Assembly: GCF_009792235.1 (NCBI RefSeq)
Contig: NZ_CP046973.1
Coordinates: 4,650,001 to 4,714,000 of the forward strand
Source of the DNA: Microcystis aeruginosa FD4
Lineage (GTDB): Bacteria > Cyanobacteriota > Cyanobacteriia > Cyanobacteriales > Microcystaceae
Reading direction: 5' to 3'
Length of the DNA: 64,000 nucleotides
Shown here: in pieces, positions 42,396 to 51,156 of the stretch
Numbering within the stretch: the first letter of the stretch is position 1
How the letters are laid out: the number at the start of each line of letters is the position of its first letter
Made by a program: the position numbers and the translations under genes
Notes under the pieces: model-generated
Seen by the model: only the letters and a program-made list of their open reading frames with translations
Database searches by the model: none
Told to the model about the DNA's origin: nothing

Positions 42396-42423
42396 GTAGG
42401 GCTAATTCCGGAATTAGCCCTAC
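42396..42423. repeat. 28-bp perfect palindrome after ndhB
   Basis: GTAGGGCTAATTCC is followed at once by its reverse complement GGAATTAGCCCTAC. It may stabilise or terminate the ndhB and the convergent small-gene transcripts, or be a small palindromic repeat unit. Confidence 0.85.
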
Positions 42424-42448
42424 ACCTAATCCGTTTTTAATAATGTGA

Positions 42449-42700
42449 TTAACTCTCATCTTGTTCTAAAATAGAGGCTAAAATATCTGGAGTGAATCCG
42501 TTAGCTTCTGCTTCATCACTAGCTTGATCCATAATTGTTGATAATCTCGCCGCTGCTTTTTGACGATATTTTTCTAATTCTAATTGAATAGTTTCAGTTA
42601 ATTTGTTTTCTATGTTCGCTCGGTCATTGGGTTTAATTTTAGCGTAATATCTAGCAATTTCTAAAGGAACTTGAATAGTGATTTCTGTCTTGCTATTCAT
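42449..42700 (-). CDS. Small hypothetical protein, antitoxin-like
   Basis: The 83-residue product (ITIQVPLEIARYYAKIKPNDRANIENKLTETIQLELEKYRQKAAARL and a C-terminal acidic DILASILEQDES) resembles the small ribbon-helix-helix type antitoxin-like proteins of cyanobacteria. No toxin gene is adjacent, so it would be an orphan. Confidence in the protein is moderate and in the function low. Confidence 0.6.
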   Translation of the reverse strand: MNSKTEITIQVPLEIARYYAKIKPNDRANIENKLTETIQLELEKYRQKAAARLSTIMDQASDEAEANGFTPDILASILEQDES

Positions 42701-42841
42701 GGTAATTGATTGTTTTTTTTACTTTTAATAGACCTCTATTGTAGCACAAAATCACCATACTCATTCAATTTGACAATATTGATGTAAAAGTTGCCATTGG
42801 ATCAAAAAAATCAATGAATAGAAACATGGACTAAAAATAAA

Positions 42842-42868
42842 CCCCCCTCAACTGGCTAATTGAAGGGG
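42842..42868 (-). terminator. Terminator of the first PEP-CTERM gene
   Basis: On the minus strand CCCCTTCAA pairs with TTGAGGGG around an 8-base loop and is followed by GGTTTATTTTTAG. A closely similar hairpin ends the second PEP-CTERM gene at 56954-56979. Confidence 0.8.
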
Positions 42869-42894
42869 CATTTATTGTATTTTTGATGAGCAAT

Positions 42895-43548
42895 TTAGCC
42901 AACTTTTGTGGTTTCTTTTTCGATGGATTGGGATGGCTTTAGTTTGCGCTTGAGGGTTGAAGCTGCGCCGAGAGTGCTAAGGACTCCAAGACCAAAGAGG
43001 GAGGCGGGTTCAGGTACTTGTTGTACTTGTTGTACTGTCCCAAAAGTTACGGGGAAAGCTACTGAAGCCAAAACACTTGGACTTGGGGATGTATTGCTGG
43101 CGATTTCAAAACCAGGAATACTATCAAAACCAATTACATAAAGTGGACCACCTAAACCCGTGGACGAGTTCACAAACGCTAAATCAGCTGGGTTACTCCC
43201 ATTAGCATTAGCTGTATTAAAAGTTAACGTTGAAGATGTGGCATTAACCAAAAATTGCCCTGTTCCGAAAACAAGAGAAGTGTTCGCAGCATTTAAAACA
43301 GGAAAAGGATTACCATTAACTGTCAGGATAAGGTTAACGTTGGTAAAGGGATTAGGAGTACCATTCTGGATAGTATAGCTGCCTACCGGCACATCTACGG
43401 TTCCCACTAAGGAAGCGTTATTACCTGATTCACTCCAACTGCGGTTAACAGTAAAAGTAACGGCCGTTGCTGCCACAGGAGTGAGCATAGCAGCGAGAGA
43501 AGTTGCGCCAGCTAAAGCTAGGGTAGGAATTAATCGGTTTTTAATCAT
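42895..43548 (-). CDS. PEP-CTERM sorting-domain protein
   Basis: A 217-residue exported protein with a signal peptide (LALAGATSLAAMLTPVAATA), a beta-rich middle without recognised catalytic motifs, and a C-terminal PEP-CTERM signal: VPEPASLFGLGVLSTLGAASTLKRK. Exosortase would cleave the signal and direct the protein to the envelope, often in connection with exopolysaccharide. The basic tail ends SIEKETTKVG, almost the same as the second PEP-CTERM protein at 56318. Its leader shares a 105-base conserved segment with that gene. Confidence 0.88.
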   Translation of the reverse strand: MIKNRLIPTLALAGATSLAAMLTPVAATAVTFTVNRSWSESGNNASLVGTVDVPVGSYTIQNGTPNPFTNVNLILTVNGNPFPVLNAANTSLVFGTGQFLVNATSSTLTFNTANANGSNPADLAFVNSSTGLGGPLYVIGFDSIPGFEIASNTSPSPSVLASVAFPVTFGTVQQVQQVPEPASLFGLGVLSTLGAASTLKRKLKPSQSIEKETTKVG

Positions 43549-43601
43549 CTTGATTGAGCAAACGGGTGACTGGATGCAACTATCGTCTTCCTCGCAGTCA
43601 G

Positions 43602-43710
43602 GTTAAGCAACAGCCCAACCCAAGAGAAAAACAAGACAACGATAGCATACACATCCCCCCCCACAACTGTATCAAAAGCTACAATTTAATAAATCTTTAC
43701 ATTCTTCTCC
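43602..43710 (-). promoter_or_regulatory. Conserved leader of PEP-CTERM genes, copy 1
   Basis: On the minus strand it contains ATACAGTTGTGGGGGG and, closer to the gene, GGGTTGGGCTGTTGCTTAACC. The same elements in the same order occur at 56170-56275, and the G-run lies about 100 bases before the start codon in both. It is probably a shared promoter and 5' UTR. Confidence 0.7.
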
Positions 43711-43816
43711 CTAACTAGCGACTCATAGGCAATAGGCAAAAGGGTGAATAAATAATCAGTTTTTAATAACCGGATTTAGTATTAAGACTTGTTCTAAGCT
43801 TAACCTGCTTTTTGCT

Positions 43817-45880
43817 TTACTCAAATTGGCCAAGTAGAAGACTCATTTGGTTAACAACATTCTCACTTGCTTTTAACGCTTCTTTTCTAATTGCTTGAAT
43901 TTCAGCCATACTTTTTGCTATTCTCTGCTGTTCAGATTGGGGTGGAATAGGCACTAAAACTTTTGACAAATCATCTACTAAAATAGTAGGAATAGCATGA
44001 CCTGTCATGTACCTTTTAATCTGACGCAAAAAAAAGTCTGTTCGCATATATACTAATAAAAACAAAGGCTCGACTCCCTGAATATTTCTTAATACTGAAA
44101 ATCCATTTGAGCAAATTGCTCCGTCTTCATCTTCTGTGATTAGGGCTGTTGCTTGGCGTGGTGTTCCTGTACTTGCTCCTGAAATTGCTGTAATAATATC
44201 ACCTTTGTACAATCTATAAGTTGCACGAGATGGGGCCTCGTGTGCCTTAATTATTTGTTGGGAAACAACTTGCATTGTACGATAATCAACATCGGAAATA
44301 GCGATATATCTAATTTCACTGTCCCTAGCTAAACGAAAATCAGCCGCATCTCTCAAAATATCGGCAATTTCACCTAAAGGTTTCGCCCCAATAGATTTTA
44401 GATGTTCTAATAATTTTTGGTCATTGGGTAAATAATGTTCGGCATCCAGTCTCGAATTGAGCAGGGTATTCTTAACTGTATAAATACAATCGCTGTTTTG
44501 TGCAAATTCCCCATTGATAAATGACCTAAAAGATTGAGAAATATCATCTATATCATCGTCAACTATTGGCAAACCTGATTTTGTTCGGGCTATAACTCCC
44601 GACTCGTTGCGCTTATATATTGTTTGTCCTTTAACGTCATAGCCTATTTTTTTGATTTGTGCCATAAAACAAGAATCATTGTTTGCTGGTAATTTTTGAA
44701 CCACCAAAAGTGATGTCTTGATTCCAGTGCCGTAGGGTACAAAGGCTTCCGGCGGGATGGAAACAACACCTAATATTTTTGTTTGGGAGCGCAACCAATG
44801 CCGAATCGGTCCATTAGAGATATTTTGTAATAAACCATCGGGCAGAATAATCGCCATGCGTCCACCTGCCCGCAATAATTTTATAGATTTCTCAATAAAT
44901 AAAATATCGGGCGACTGACCCGCTAAAACGGTTGGGGAAACTTCCCAACTATTGGACGCTGATTTATGCCATTTCCGGGCGAGAAGATATGATTTAAGAA
45001 TTTTCTGGTCTTCTACTTTGCCTTTATTTCCGAAAGGAGGATTGGTCAAGATAACATCAAAAGAATTATTTAATTTTTCATCTTCGATAAGCGCATTAGT
45101 GCAGATAATTTCTGAACCTGTGCCACCTTCAAAAACTAAACGAATCATTCCCGAAAGGGCGACATCGGGATTAAATTCAATTCCTGTAATACTTTCTTGC
45201 ACAAAACTTGCTATATCGAACTCTGGATTATTTTGTCGAACATGGTTGATTGCTTGAATTAAAAAACCACCACTTCCGCAAGCAGGATCTATAATTTTTT
45301 CGTTTGGTTTGGGGTCTATCATTTCAACCGCAAGGCGTACAATTGGGTGAGGGGTAAAAAATTCTCCCCTATCTCCACGCTGGTGTCTATTTACAAAAGT
45401 CTGGAAGGCTTCCCCTTTTATATCGCCAGATGTTTTAGTTAAATTAATGTACTGTAACCTGCCTACAATATAAGCAAGAGTCAAAGGTTTTAACTTGAAT
45501 TTGTCATCGGTGAAAAATCCCCGATAATGATTCTTGATGGAGGTAAATAATTGACTGAGACGCGACATAAATTCATCGGACTTATTGGCGACGATGGCTT
45601 TATATTCACTTGCTGTAACGCCAAAATTTACCGATTGCTTGGCAGATTTTTCATCATGAAGTTTGATGATGATTAGTTTAACCATCTCGTGAAAAATCTT
45701 GTCTTTGAGCATTCCTTCGTTGGCATAAATATAATTATGGCACTCTTCAAAAACTGCCGAAAGATTGTTAGAAGGTCGTAATTCCTGAATTTGGGGGAGT
45801 TTTTCAGGTAACAGGCTGTCTTCAGAAAATAACAATCCTTGCTCTTTCATTTTTCGAGTTTGCTGCTGTGTTCTGTCCAT
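43817..45880 (-). CDS. Type I-like N6-adenine DNA methyltransferase fused to a specificity domain (M.S)
   Basis: The 687-residue protein has an HsdM-like N-terminal helical domain, RGEFFTPHPIVRLAVEMIDP, AdoMet motif I DPACGSGGFL (about 198-207) and catalytic motif IV NPPF (about 280-283), so it should methylate adenine. From about residue 470 it continues into a target-recognition domain typical of HsdS (SRLDAEHYLPNDQKLLEHLKSIGAKPLGEIADILRDAADF, YIAISDVDY, VPIPPQSEQQRIAKSMAEIQAIRKEALKASENVV), with only one clear TRD half. The fusion with a single TRD suggests dimerisation or a short bipartite site. It is three bases downstream of a putative nuclease gene. Confidence 0.87.
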   Translation of the reverse strand: MDRTQQQTRKMKEQGLLFSEDSLLPEKLPQIQELRPSNNLSAVFEECHNYIYANEGMLKDKIFHEMVKLIIIKLHDEKSAKQSVNFGVTASEYKAIVANKSDEFMSRLSQLFTSIKNHYRGFFTDDKFKLKPLTLAYIVGRLQYINLTKTSGDIKGEAFQTFVNRHQRGDRGEFFTPHPIVRLAVEMIDPKPNEKIIDPACGSGGFLIQAINHVRQNNPEFDIASFVQESITGIEFNPDVALSGMIRLVFEGGTGSEIICTNALIEDEKLNNSFDVILTNPPFGNKGKVEDQKILKSYLLARKWHKSASNSWEVSPTVLAGQSPDILFIEKSIKLLRAGGRMAIILPDGLLQNISNGPIRHWLRSQTKILGVVSIPPEAFVPYGTGIKTSLLVVQKLPANNDSCFMAQIKKIGYDVKGQTIYKRNESGVIARTKSGLPIVDDDIDDISQSFRSFINGEFAQNSDCIYTVKNTLLNSRLDAEHYLPNDQKLLEHLKSIGAKPLGEIADILRDAADFRLARDSEIRYIAISDVDYRTMQVVSQQIIKAHEAPSRATYRLYKGDIITAISGASTGTPRQATALITEDEDGAICSNGFSVLRNIQGVEPLFLLVYMRTDFFLRQIKRYMTGHAIPTILVDDLSKVLVPIPPQSEQQRIAKSMAEIQAIRKEALKASENVVNQMSLLLGQFE

Positions 45881-45883
45881 TTG

Positions 45884-46858
45884 TTACAACTCTCCATTTG
45901 CTTCTTCTGTAATTAAATATCTATTATCAACCTGCATTTCGTCTTCTTTGACACTATCTTTCTCCTTCAATGTCTGGTAAACATCATTTAGATTTTCATA
46001 CCAGTCATCAGTGATACTTAATCTTGCGTTGCCAGATTCATCAGTAAACACAAATCCCATGATGTAATTTTGCTGTAAGTGATTTTCATCGTCACCAGAT
46101 GATTCTAGGTGTTGGGGGTTGGCAAAAAGAAATTTATGCTCTGAATACCGAAGAAAAATGTCAATCGAAATAACGTTAAATTCATCTTTTCGAGGCGTTG
46201 CTTGAGTTCTGTTGCTTGAAGCAGATTTGCCAGAAACAAAGTGAGTTTCCAAGACCCGAATCTTTGACATAACATAATTGAGGCGGCTGTCAAATAACGC
46301 ATTTACTTCTTCTCTTGAAAGATGCTTCAATGCCTTTACTGCGCGTGATTTGGCCGTTTCTCGTTGTGGGTTGTAGTTTTGAATTTCTTCATATTCATAA
46401 ATGGTTGTTGAAAATTCATCTTGAAACTTTGGCAATTCTCGATGTATCCATTCGATAACTTGTTCTTCGATGTTGCCATTCTGGTCAATCCAATCAATTT
46501 TTCCAGAATGTGCAATGAGAAAAATTTTTAATTTCTCGAAGTTGTACAATTTATGCCACTTTTCAGAATTTGACTTTACACCTTTAGATTCCACAACATA
46601 CCAAAGATTAGATTCTGGTTTGCGAAAATAAAAATCTCCATGGTGATTTGGGTGCTTCCTACCTTCCCATTTTTCACGAATTCGTTTAACTTCAAATCCA
46701 TATTCTTCTTCAAGTTTCTTTTTTAGTAACAACTCCGTGATTGAACCACTGACATATCCCTGTGCATTAGGGCTGTGCTTCAATGCTTCAAGAAAAATTT
46801 CTAAATTAGTCTTAAATACTCGGTGAACAAAATTAGTCAATCGTTCAAAAATGGTCAT
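45884..46858 (-). CDS. Putative PD-(D/E)XK restriction endonuclease paired with the M.S protein
   Basis: A 324-residue protein without recognised helicase motifs. Residues 75-92 read GDFYFRKPESNLWYVVESKG: Asp75, Glu90 and Lys92 fit a PD-(D/E)XK nuclease core (D...ExK). The N-terminal LLLKKKLEEEYGFEVKRIREKWEG is the usual preceding helix. It directly precedes the M.S gene in a two-gene operon, with no HsdR, so the pair looks like a type II or atypical type I restriction system. The nuclease assignment rests on the motif and linkage. Confidence 0.68.
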   Translation of the reverse strand: MTIFERLTNFVHRVFKTNLEIFLEALKHSPNAQGYVSGSITELLLKKKLEEEYGFEVKRIREKWEGRKHPNHHGDFYFRKPESNLWYVVESKGVKSNSEKWHKLYNFEKLKIFLIAHSGKIDWIDQNGNIEEQVIEWIHRELPKFQDEFSTTIYEYEEIQNYNPQRETAKSRAVKALKHLSREEVNALFDSRLNYVMSKIRVLETHFVSGKSASSNRTQATPRKDEFNVISIDIFLRYSEHKFLFANPQHLESSGDDENHLQQNYIMGFVFTDESGNARLSITDDWYENLNDVYQTLKEKDSVKEDEMQVDNRYLITEEANGEL

Positions 46859-47180
46859 ATTTTCGTCTTGTATTGTTGAGAAAAACCTTCCCAGAGTTGA
46901 ATAGATAGAATATTTTTAGCCTTGACTCCTAGCAAACCAGTCTTTTAGTGGACAGAGATAATCGCCATCTTGATTAAACAAGAACTTGCCCCTATACCTA
47001 ATTATAGAATCTAAATTAGAGTATGTCAAGAGATAAAAAATTAAGTTTAATGTTAACCAAAGTGAGTGAAAAAAGCTGAGAGATTGTTGATGACAGAAAT
47101 TCGGAGCATCTTTCAATTTGATAACGCCAATTATTCAGCCTTTTGATCAGGTGGGTGGCACTCACCTGATTTATTTTTAG
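46859..47180. other. Gap, possible transposase remnant
   Basis: Between the restriction operon and ychF a minus-strand frame (46916-47116) ends YRGKFLFNQDGDYLCPLKDW; the YLCPL segment is reminiscent of IS4/IS1634-type transposases, but I cannot support a gene. A short hairpin TCAGGTGGGTGGCACTCACCTGA at 47148-47170 follows ychF and may be its terminator. Confidence 0.35.
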
Positions 47181-48272
47181 TTAAACATTAAAACGGAATA
47201 GTAAGACATCACCCTCTTGAACAATGTATTCCTTGCCTTCACTTCTGACTAAACCTTTTTCTTTGGCTGCGCTCATCGTGCCACTATTAACTAAATCCTG
47301 ATAAGACACAGTTTCCGCACGAATAAAACCCCGTTCAAAATCCGAGTGAATAACTCCGGCTGCCTGGGGTGCTTTCATACCGGAAATAATCGTCCATGCG
47401 CGGGTTTCTTGGGGACCGGTGGTGAGATAGGTACGCAGTCCTAATAACTCGTAGGTAGCTTTAATTAAAGATTTTAATCCCCCTTCTTCTACCCCTAAAG
47501 AACCAAGAAAATCTTTTCTTTCTTCCTCCGACAATTCCACTAATTCCGATTCCACTTGAGCAGAAACGATCACAACTTTTGCCTGTTCCTGTTGGGCAAT
47601 TTGACGGACACTTTCCACCCAATCATTACCCGTGGCCAGATCATCTTCGCTAACATTAGCCGCATAAATAATCGGTTTCCGACTCAATAAACCGAGATTT
47701 TTAATTAATTCTTCTTCCTCTTTGCTTAAATCCACTTTTCGCGCCGAAATACCGTCATTAAGACAAATTAGGATTTTTTCAAGGATAACCAATTCTTCGG
47801 CGGCTTCCTTGCTATTTTTCGCCTGTTTGCGTAAACGTTCCACTCGCTTCTCCACCTGTCCCAAATCCGCCAGAGCTAACTCTAGATTAATCACCTCGAT
47901 ATCCCGGGACGGATCCACAGAACCGGAAACATGAATAATATCATCATTATCAAAACAGCGCACCACATGAACGATCGCGTCCACTTCCCGAATATTAGCC
48001 AAAAATTGATTACCCAATCCTTCCCCGCGACTCGCACCCTTGACTAATCCGGCAATATCGACAAATTCAATCCGCGTCGGCACGATTTTCTCGGAATTAG
48101 AGATTTTAGCCAAAACCTCCAGACGTTCATCGGGGACGGATACCACACCCACATTCGGTTCAATGGTACAAAAGGGAAAATTAGCGGCCTCGGCCTTGGC
48201 ATTAGCCACCAGAGCGTTAAATAGGGTCGATTTCCCCACATTTGGCAGTCCCACGATTCCAGCTTTTAACAT
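47181..48272 (-). CDS. ychF: Redox-regulated ATPase / ribosome-associated GTPase-like YchF
   Basis: With the ATG at 48272 (LKAGIVGLPNVGKSTLFNALV) the protein is 363 residues, the standard YchF length; the frame upstream to 48308 is not conserved-looking. The P-loop is GLPNVGKST, G3 is DIAGLVKGAS and the TGS-like C-terminal domain has GPQETRAWTI and DFERGFIRAETV. YchF is an Obg-family protein that prefers ATP, binds ribosomes and is regulated by oxidative stress. It stands alone. Confidence 0.95.
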   Translation of the reverse strand: MLKAGIVGLPNVGKSTLFNALVANAKAEAANFPFCTIEPNVGVVSVPDERLEVLAKISNSEKIVPTRIEFVDIAGLVKGASRGEGLGNQFLANIREVDAIVHVVRCFDNDDIIHVSGSVDPSRDIEVINLELALADLGQVEKRVERLRKQAKNSKEAAEELVILEKILICLNDGISARKVDLSKEEEELIKNLGLLSRKPIIYAANVSEDDLATGNDWVESVRQIAQQEQAKVVIVSAQVESELVELSEEERKDFLGSLGVEEGGLKSLIKATYELLGLRTYLTTGPQETRAWTIISGMKAPQAAGVIHSDFERGFIRAETVSYQDLVNSGTMSAAKEKGLVRSEGKEYIVQEGDVLLFRFNV

Positions 48273-48652
48273 AAAAATTGCTTGATAAACATCATCCCGA
48301 CCTCTCACTATATCAGGCAGCCTCTCGTTTTTGTAAATCCAGTTGAGGAGAAAGACTGTGGATAGTTAAAAGCTTTAGTTAACATTTATTTAACTTCCTT
48401 AACTAAAAGTAGGCAAGACTTTACAAGAGATTGCGAGAATGGGATGTAATGCTTGAGACTGAGTTAGGGTGAAGAGTAAGAAAGAATACACCTGTAGCAC
48501 TGGGCAAAATTATGGCAAGACAGGCCTTTCACTTCTAAATGCGTCCTGAGAGTAATTTTTAGTGCTATGACAGTATATTTCCTAGGGCGATCGAGTGTAA
48601 ATATCGTCCCATCGCCACAACTAATCACTAAATCATTGTTGGGGGTATCTGT
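48273..48652. other. Divergent gap between ychF and the EF-G-like gene
   Basis: 380 bases with no credible gene. A minus-strand frame of 65 codons overlaps the start of the EF-G-like gene and looks spurious. Both promoters should be here, but none is distinctive. Confidence 0.4.
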
Positions 48653-50686
48653 ATGAATCAAAGTATCGGAGCAAACACGCGTAATGTGGCCCTTGTCGGC
48701 CCTTACTCCAGTGGAAAAACCTCCTTACTGGAAAGTTTACTTTTCGTAACAGGAGCGATCACCAGAAAAGGTAAAATCAGCGATCGCAATACCGTTGGTG
48801 ATAGTTCCACCCAAGCGCGGGATCGACAGATGAGTGTAGAAGTTTCCGTTGCCCATAGTCAATACCAAGACCTAAATTTTACCTTTCTCGATTGTCCCGG
48901 TTCGATCGAATTTGCCAGTGAAACCTATAATGCCCTAGTCGGGGCCGGTGCTGCTATTATCGTTTGTGAACCGGTGGTCGATCGAGTTCTCACCCTAGCT
49001 CCCTTGCTAAAATTCCTCGATGATTGGGAAATTCCGCATCTAATCTTCATCAACAAGATGGATCGCTGTAATAGTCACTTTAACGAAGTCCTACAAGCTC
49101 TCAAATCCGTTTCTAGTCGTCCCCTCGTTCCCCAGCAATATCCCATCCGGCAGAACAACGAAATTATCGGATTTATCGATTTAATCAACGAACAGGCTTA
49201 TCATTACCATGCTAACAGTCCCGCCGACCCTGTAGCTTTACCCGACCACCTCAAGGAAGAAGAACAGAGCGCTCGACAGGAAATGCTAGAAACGATCGCC
49301 GAATTTGACGATCATCTTTTAGAAGAACTCCTCGAAGATATTAACCCCTCCCGGGAAGAAATTCTCCAAGACTTAAAACAAGAACTGGGAGCCGATCAGA
49401 TAGTACCCGTGTTCTTTGGTATGGCGGAACGGGACTATGGTGTGCGTCATCTCCTCACCGCTTTAGTGGAAGAAGCACCGGCCCCGACAATTACCGCCAA
49501 CCGTCGCGGTCTCGATCCCAGTGCGGATGGAGATGCAGTGGTACAAATCCTCAAAACCTATTTTACTCCCCAAGGCGGTCGCCTGTCCCTAGCGCGAATT
49601 TGGCAGGGAACCCTTAACGATGGCATGGCCTTGAACGGTGTGCGGATTGGTGGTATCTATCGTCTCATGGGACAACAACAACAACCCTTACAGCAGGCCC
49701 AAGCGGGGGAAATTGTCGCTCTCGGTCGTTTGGAGGGAATCGCCACCGGGGACGTGGTTAGCAGCGGCAGTCAAAAACCCGATCTTCCCAAAGGATTACA
49801 GCTTAAACCCGTCTTTGCTCTCGCTATTGCCGCTGCCAATCGCAAGGATGAAGTGAAATTAAGTTCCGCTTTGACGAAACTGATCGAAGAAGATCCTGCC
49901 CTCTACTGGGAACAACACGGCGATACTAAAGAAGTAATTCTCTGGGGACAGGGAGAAATTCATCTGCAAGTGGCCCTCGATCGCCTAGCACGCAAGTATA
50001 ATCTACCGATGACCACCCATTTACCCCAAGTTCCCTACAAGGAAACGATCAAAACCAGCACCAAATCCCACGGACGTTATAAACATCAAACCGGCGGCCA
50101 CGGTGCTTTTGGCGATGTTTACCTCGATATTAAACCCCTGGCCCGGGGGGAAGGTTTCCACTTCCATGAAACCATTGTCGGTGGTGTCGTCCCCAAACAG
50201 TATATTCCGGGGGTGGAAACTGGAGTGCGGGAATATCTCGGTCATGGTCCGTTGGGTTTCCCCGTGGTGGATATCGATGTTACTCTCACCGATGGTTCCT
50301 ATCACAGTGTCGATAGTTCCGAACAAGCTTTTAAACAAGCAGCCCGTCTAGCGATGACGGAGGGACTGCCTAAATGTCATCCGGTCTTATTAGAACCAAT
50401 TCTATCGGTGACGGTTCTCGCTCCCTCAGAATACACCGCCAAGGTTTTACAGTTAATCAGTGGTAAACGCGGTCAAATTCAGGGTTTTGAAGCTTCTGCG
50501 GAGTGGAAAGGTTGGGATCAGGTAACGGCCCATCTCCCCCAAGCGGAAATGCACGATTTTATCGTTGAATTGCGTTCTTTGACTATGGGGGTCGGTTTCT
50601 TCCAGTGGGATGAGGATCACCTGCAAGAAGTGCCGGATAAACTGCGCGATGCGGTTTTAGCTATGCAGGGTAACGGTAACAAGTAA
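48653..50686 (+). CDS. Elongation factor G-like translational GTPase
   Basis: A 677-residue member of the EF-G family with all five domains: P-loop GPYSSGKTS (16-24), G3 DCPGS (80-84), G4 NKMD (134-137), and the domain IV/V region TKSHGRYKHQTGGHGAFGDVYLDIKP and VSVLAPSEYTAKVLQLISGKRGQIQG. Canonical EF-G has DTPGH in G3; here the catalytic histidine is serine, as in some EF-G paralogues of unknown role. This is therefore a second EF-G-like protein rather than the main fusA product, which in cyanobacteria usually sits with rpsL-rpsG-tufA. The start is preceded by only a weak ribosome site. Confidence 0.87.
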   Translation: MNQSIGANTRNVALVGPYSSGKTSLLESLLFVTGAITRKGKISDRNTVGDSSTQARDRQMSVEVSVAHSQYQDLNFTFLDCPGSIEFASETYNALVGAGAAIIVCEPVVDRVLTLAPLLKFLDDWEIPHLIFINKMDRCNSHFNEVLQALKSVSSRPLVPQQYPIRQNNEIIGFIDLINEQAYHYHANSPADPVALPDHLKEEEQSARQEMLETIAEFDDHLLEELLEDINPSREEILQDLKQELGADQIVPVFFGMAERDYGVRHLLTALVEEAPAPTITANRRGLDPSADGDAVVQILKTYFTPQGGRLSLARIWQGTLNDGMALNGVRIGGIYRLMGQQQQPLQQAQAGEIVALGRLEGIATGDVVSSGSQKPDLPKGLQLKPVFALAIAAANRKDEVKLSSALTKLIEEDPALYWEQHGDTKEVILWGQGEIHLQVALDRLARKYNLPMTTHLPQVPYKETIKTSTKSHGRYKHQTGGHGAFGDVYLDIKPLARGEGFHFHETIVGGVVPKQYIPGVETGVREYLGHGPLGFPVVDIDVTLTDGSYHSVDSSEQAFKQAARLAMTEGLPKCHPVLLEPILSVTVLAPSEYTAKVLQLISGKRGQIQGFEASAEWKGWDQVTAHLPQAEMHDFIVELRSLTMGVGFFQWDEDHLQEVPDKLRDAVLAMQGNGNK

Positions 50687-50787
50687 AGTCTTCTCGGCTA
50701 TCACTGGAGTAGAGGGATAAATTAGCAAGAGATGGGCTTTTATTGGCTCATCTCTCCCTAAGGCAAAAGCTTTATCGAAATGTGTAA

Positions 50788-51008
50788 TTAGGGTTTGCAG
50801 CAAAAAGTTTTCCCTGGGGGCAGGGTGTGGGGTGTGGGGTGTGGGGTGTAGGGTTTTACCGATTTTCAGGTGGTCAACTACCTAATTTTCAGGGAAAAAG
50901 TCCCTGAATTTTCCCCCTGATCACTCCAAGGGTCGGCACTTTTTGAGGGAAAAAAAGTCTAAAAACCTTGTTGGATAAGGTTTTTAGATTTATTCAGCAA
51001 ACCCTAAA
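50788..51008. mobile_element. 221-bp MITE with TTAGGGTTTGC ends
   Basis: Left end TTAGGGTTTGCAGCAAAAA and the reverse complement of the right end, TTTAGGGTTTGCTGAATAAA, are inverted repeats. The interior carries a GGGGTGTG array (50821-50852) and internal inverted repeats (ACTTTTTCCCTGAAA-like). It belongs with 34279-34506 and 57905 onward. The rest of 50687-51156 includes a hairpin after the EF-G-like gene (50729-50756) and the CCCCCCTTATTAAGGGGGG palindrome at 51039-51057. Confidence 0.75.
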
Positions 51009-51156
51009 TAGTTAGATGTTAAAAACTGTCAAAAACCCCCCTTATTAAGGGGGGATTAAGGGGGGATCAAAGGCAAAATCTATCTTCAATTTAATTATAA
51101 CTAGCGACTTAGTTCGAGGTTATCTCAAAATAATCTGGAGGACGAGCTTTTCCCTC

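Noticed and set aside
46916..47116. 66-codon frame near the restriction operon
   Set aside because: Only the segment YLCPL hints at a transposase; there are no flanking inverted repeats and no good start, so it is noted only as a possible remnant.
48464..48661. 65-codon frame antisense to the start of the EF-G-like gene
   Set aside because: It overlaps the real start region of the divergent gene and resembles nothing known.
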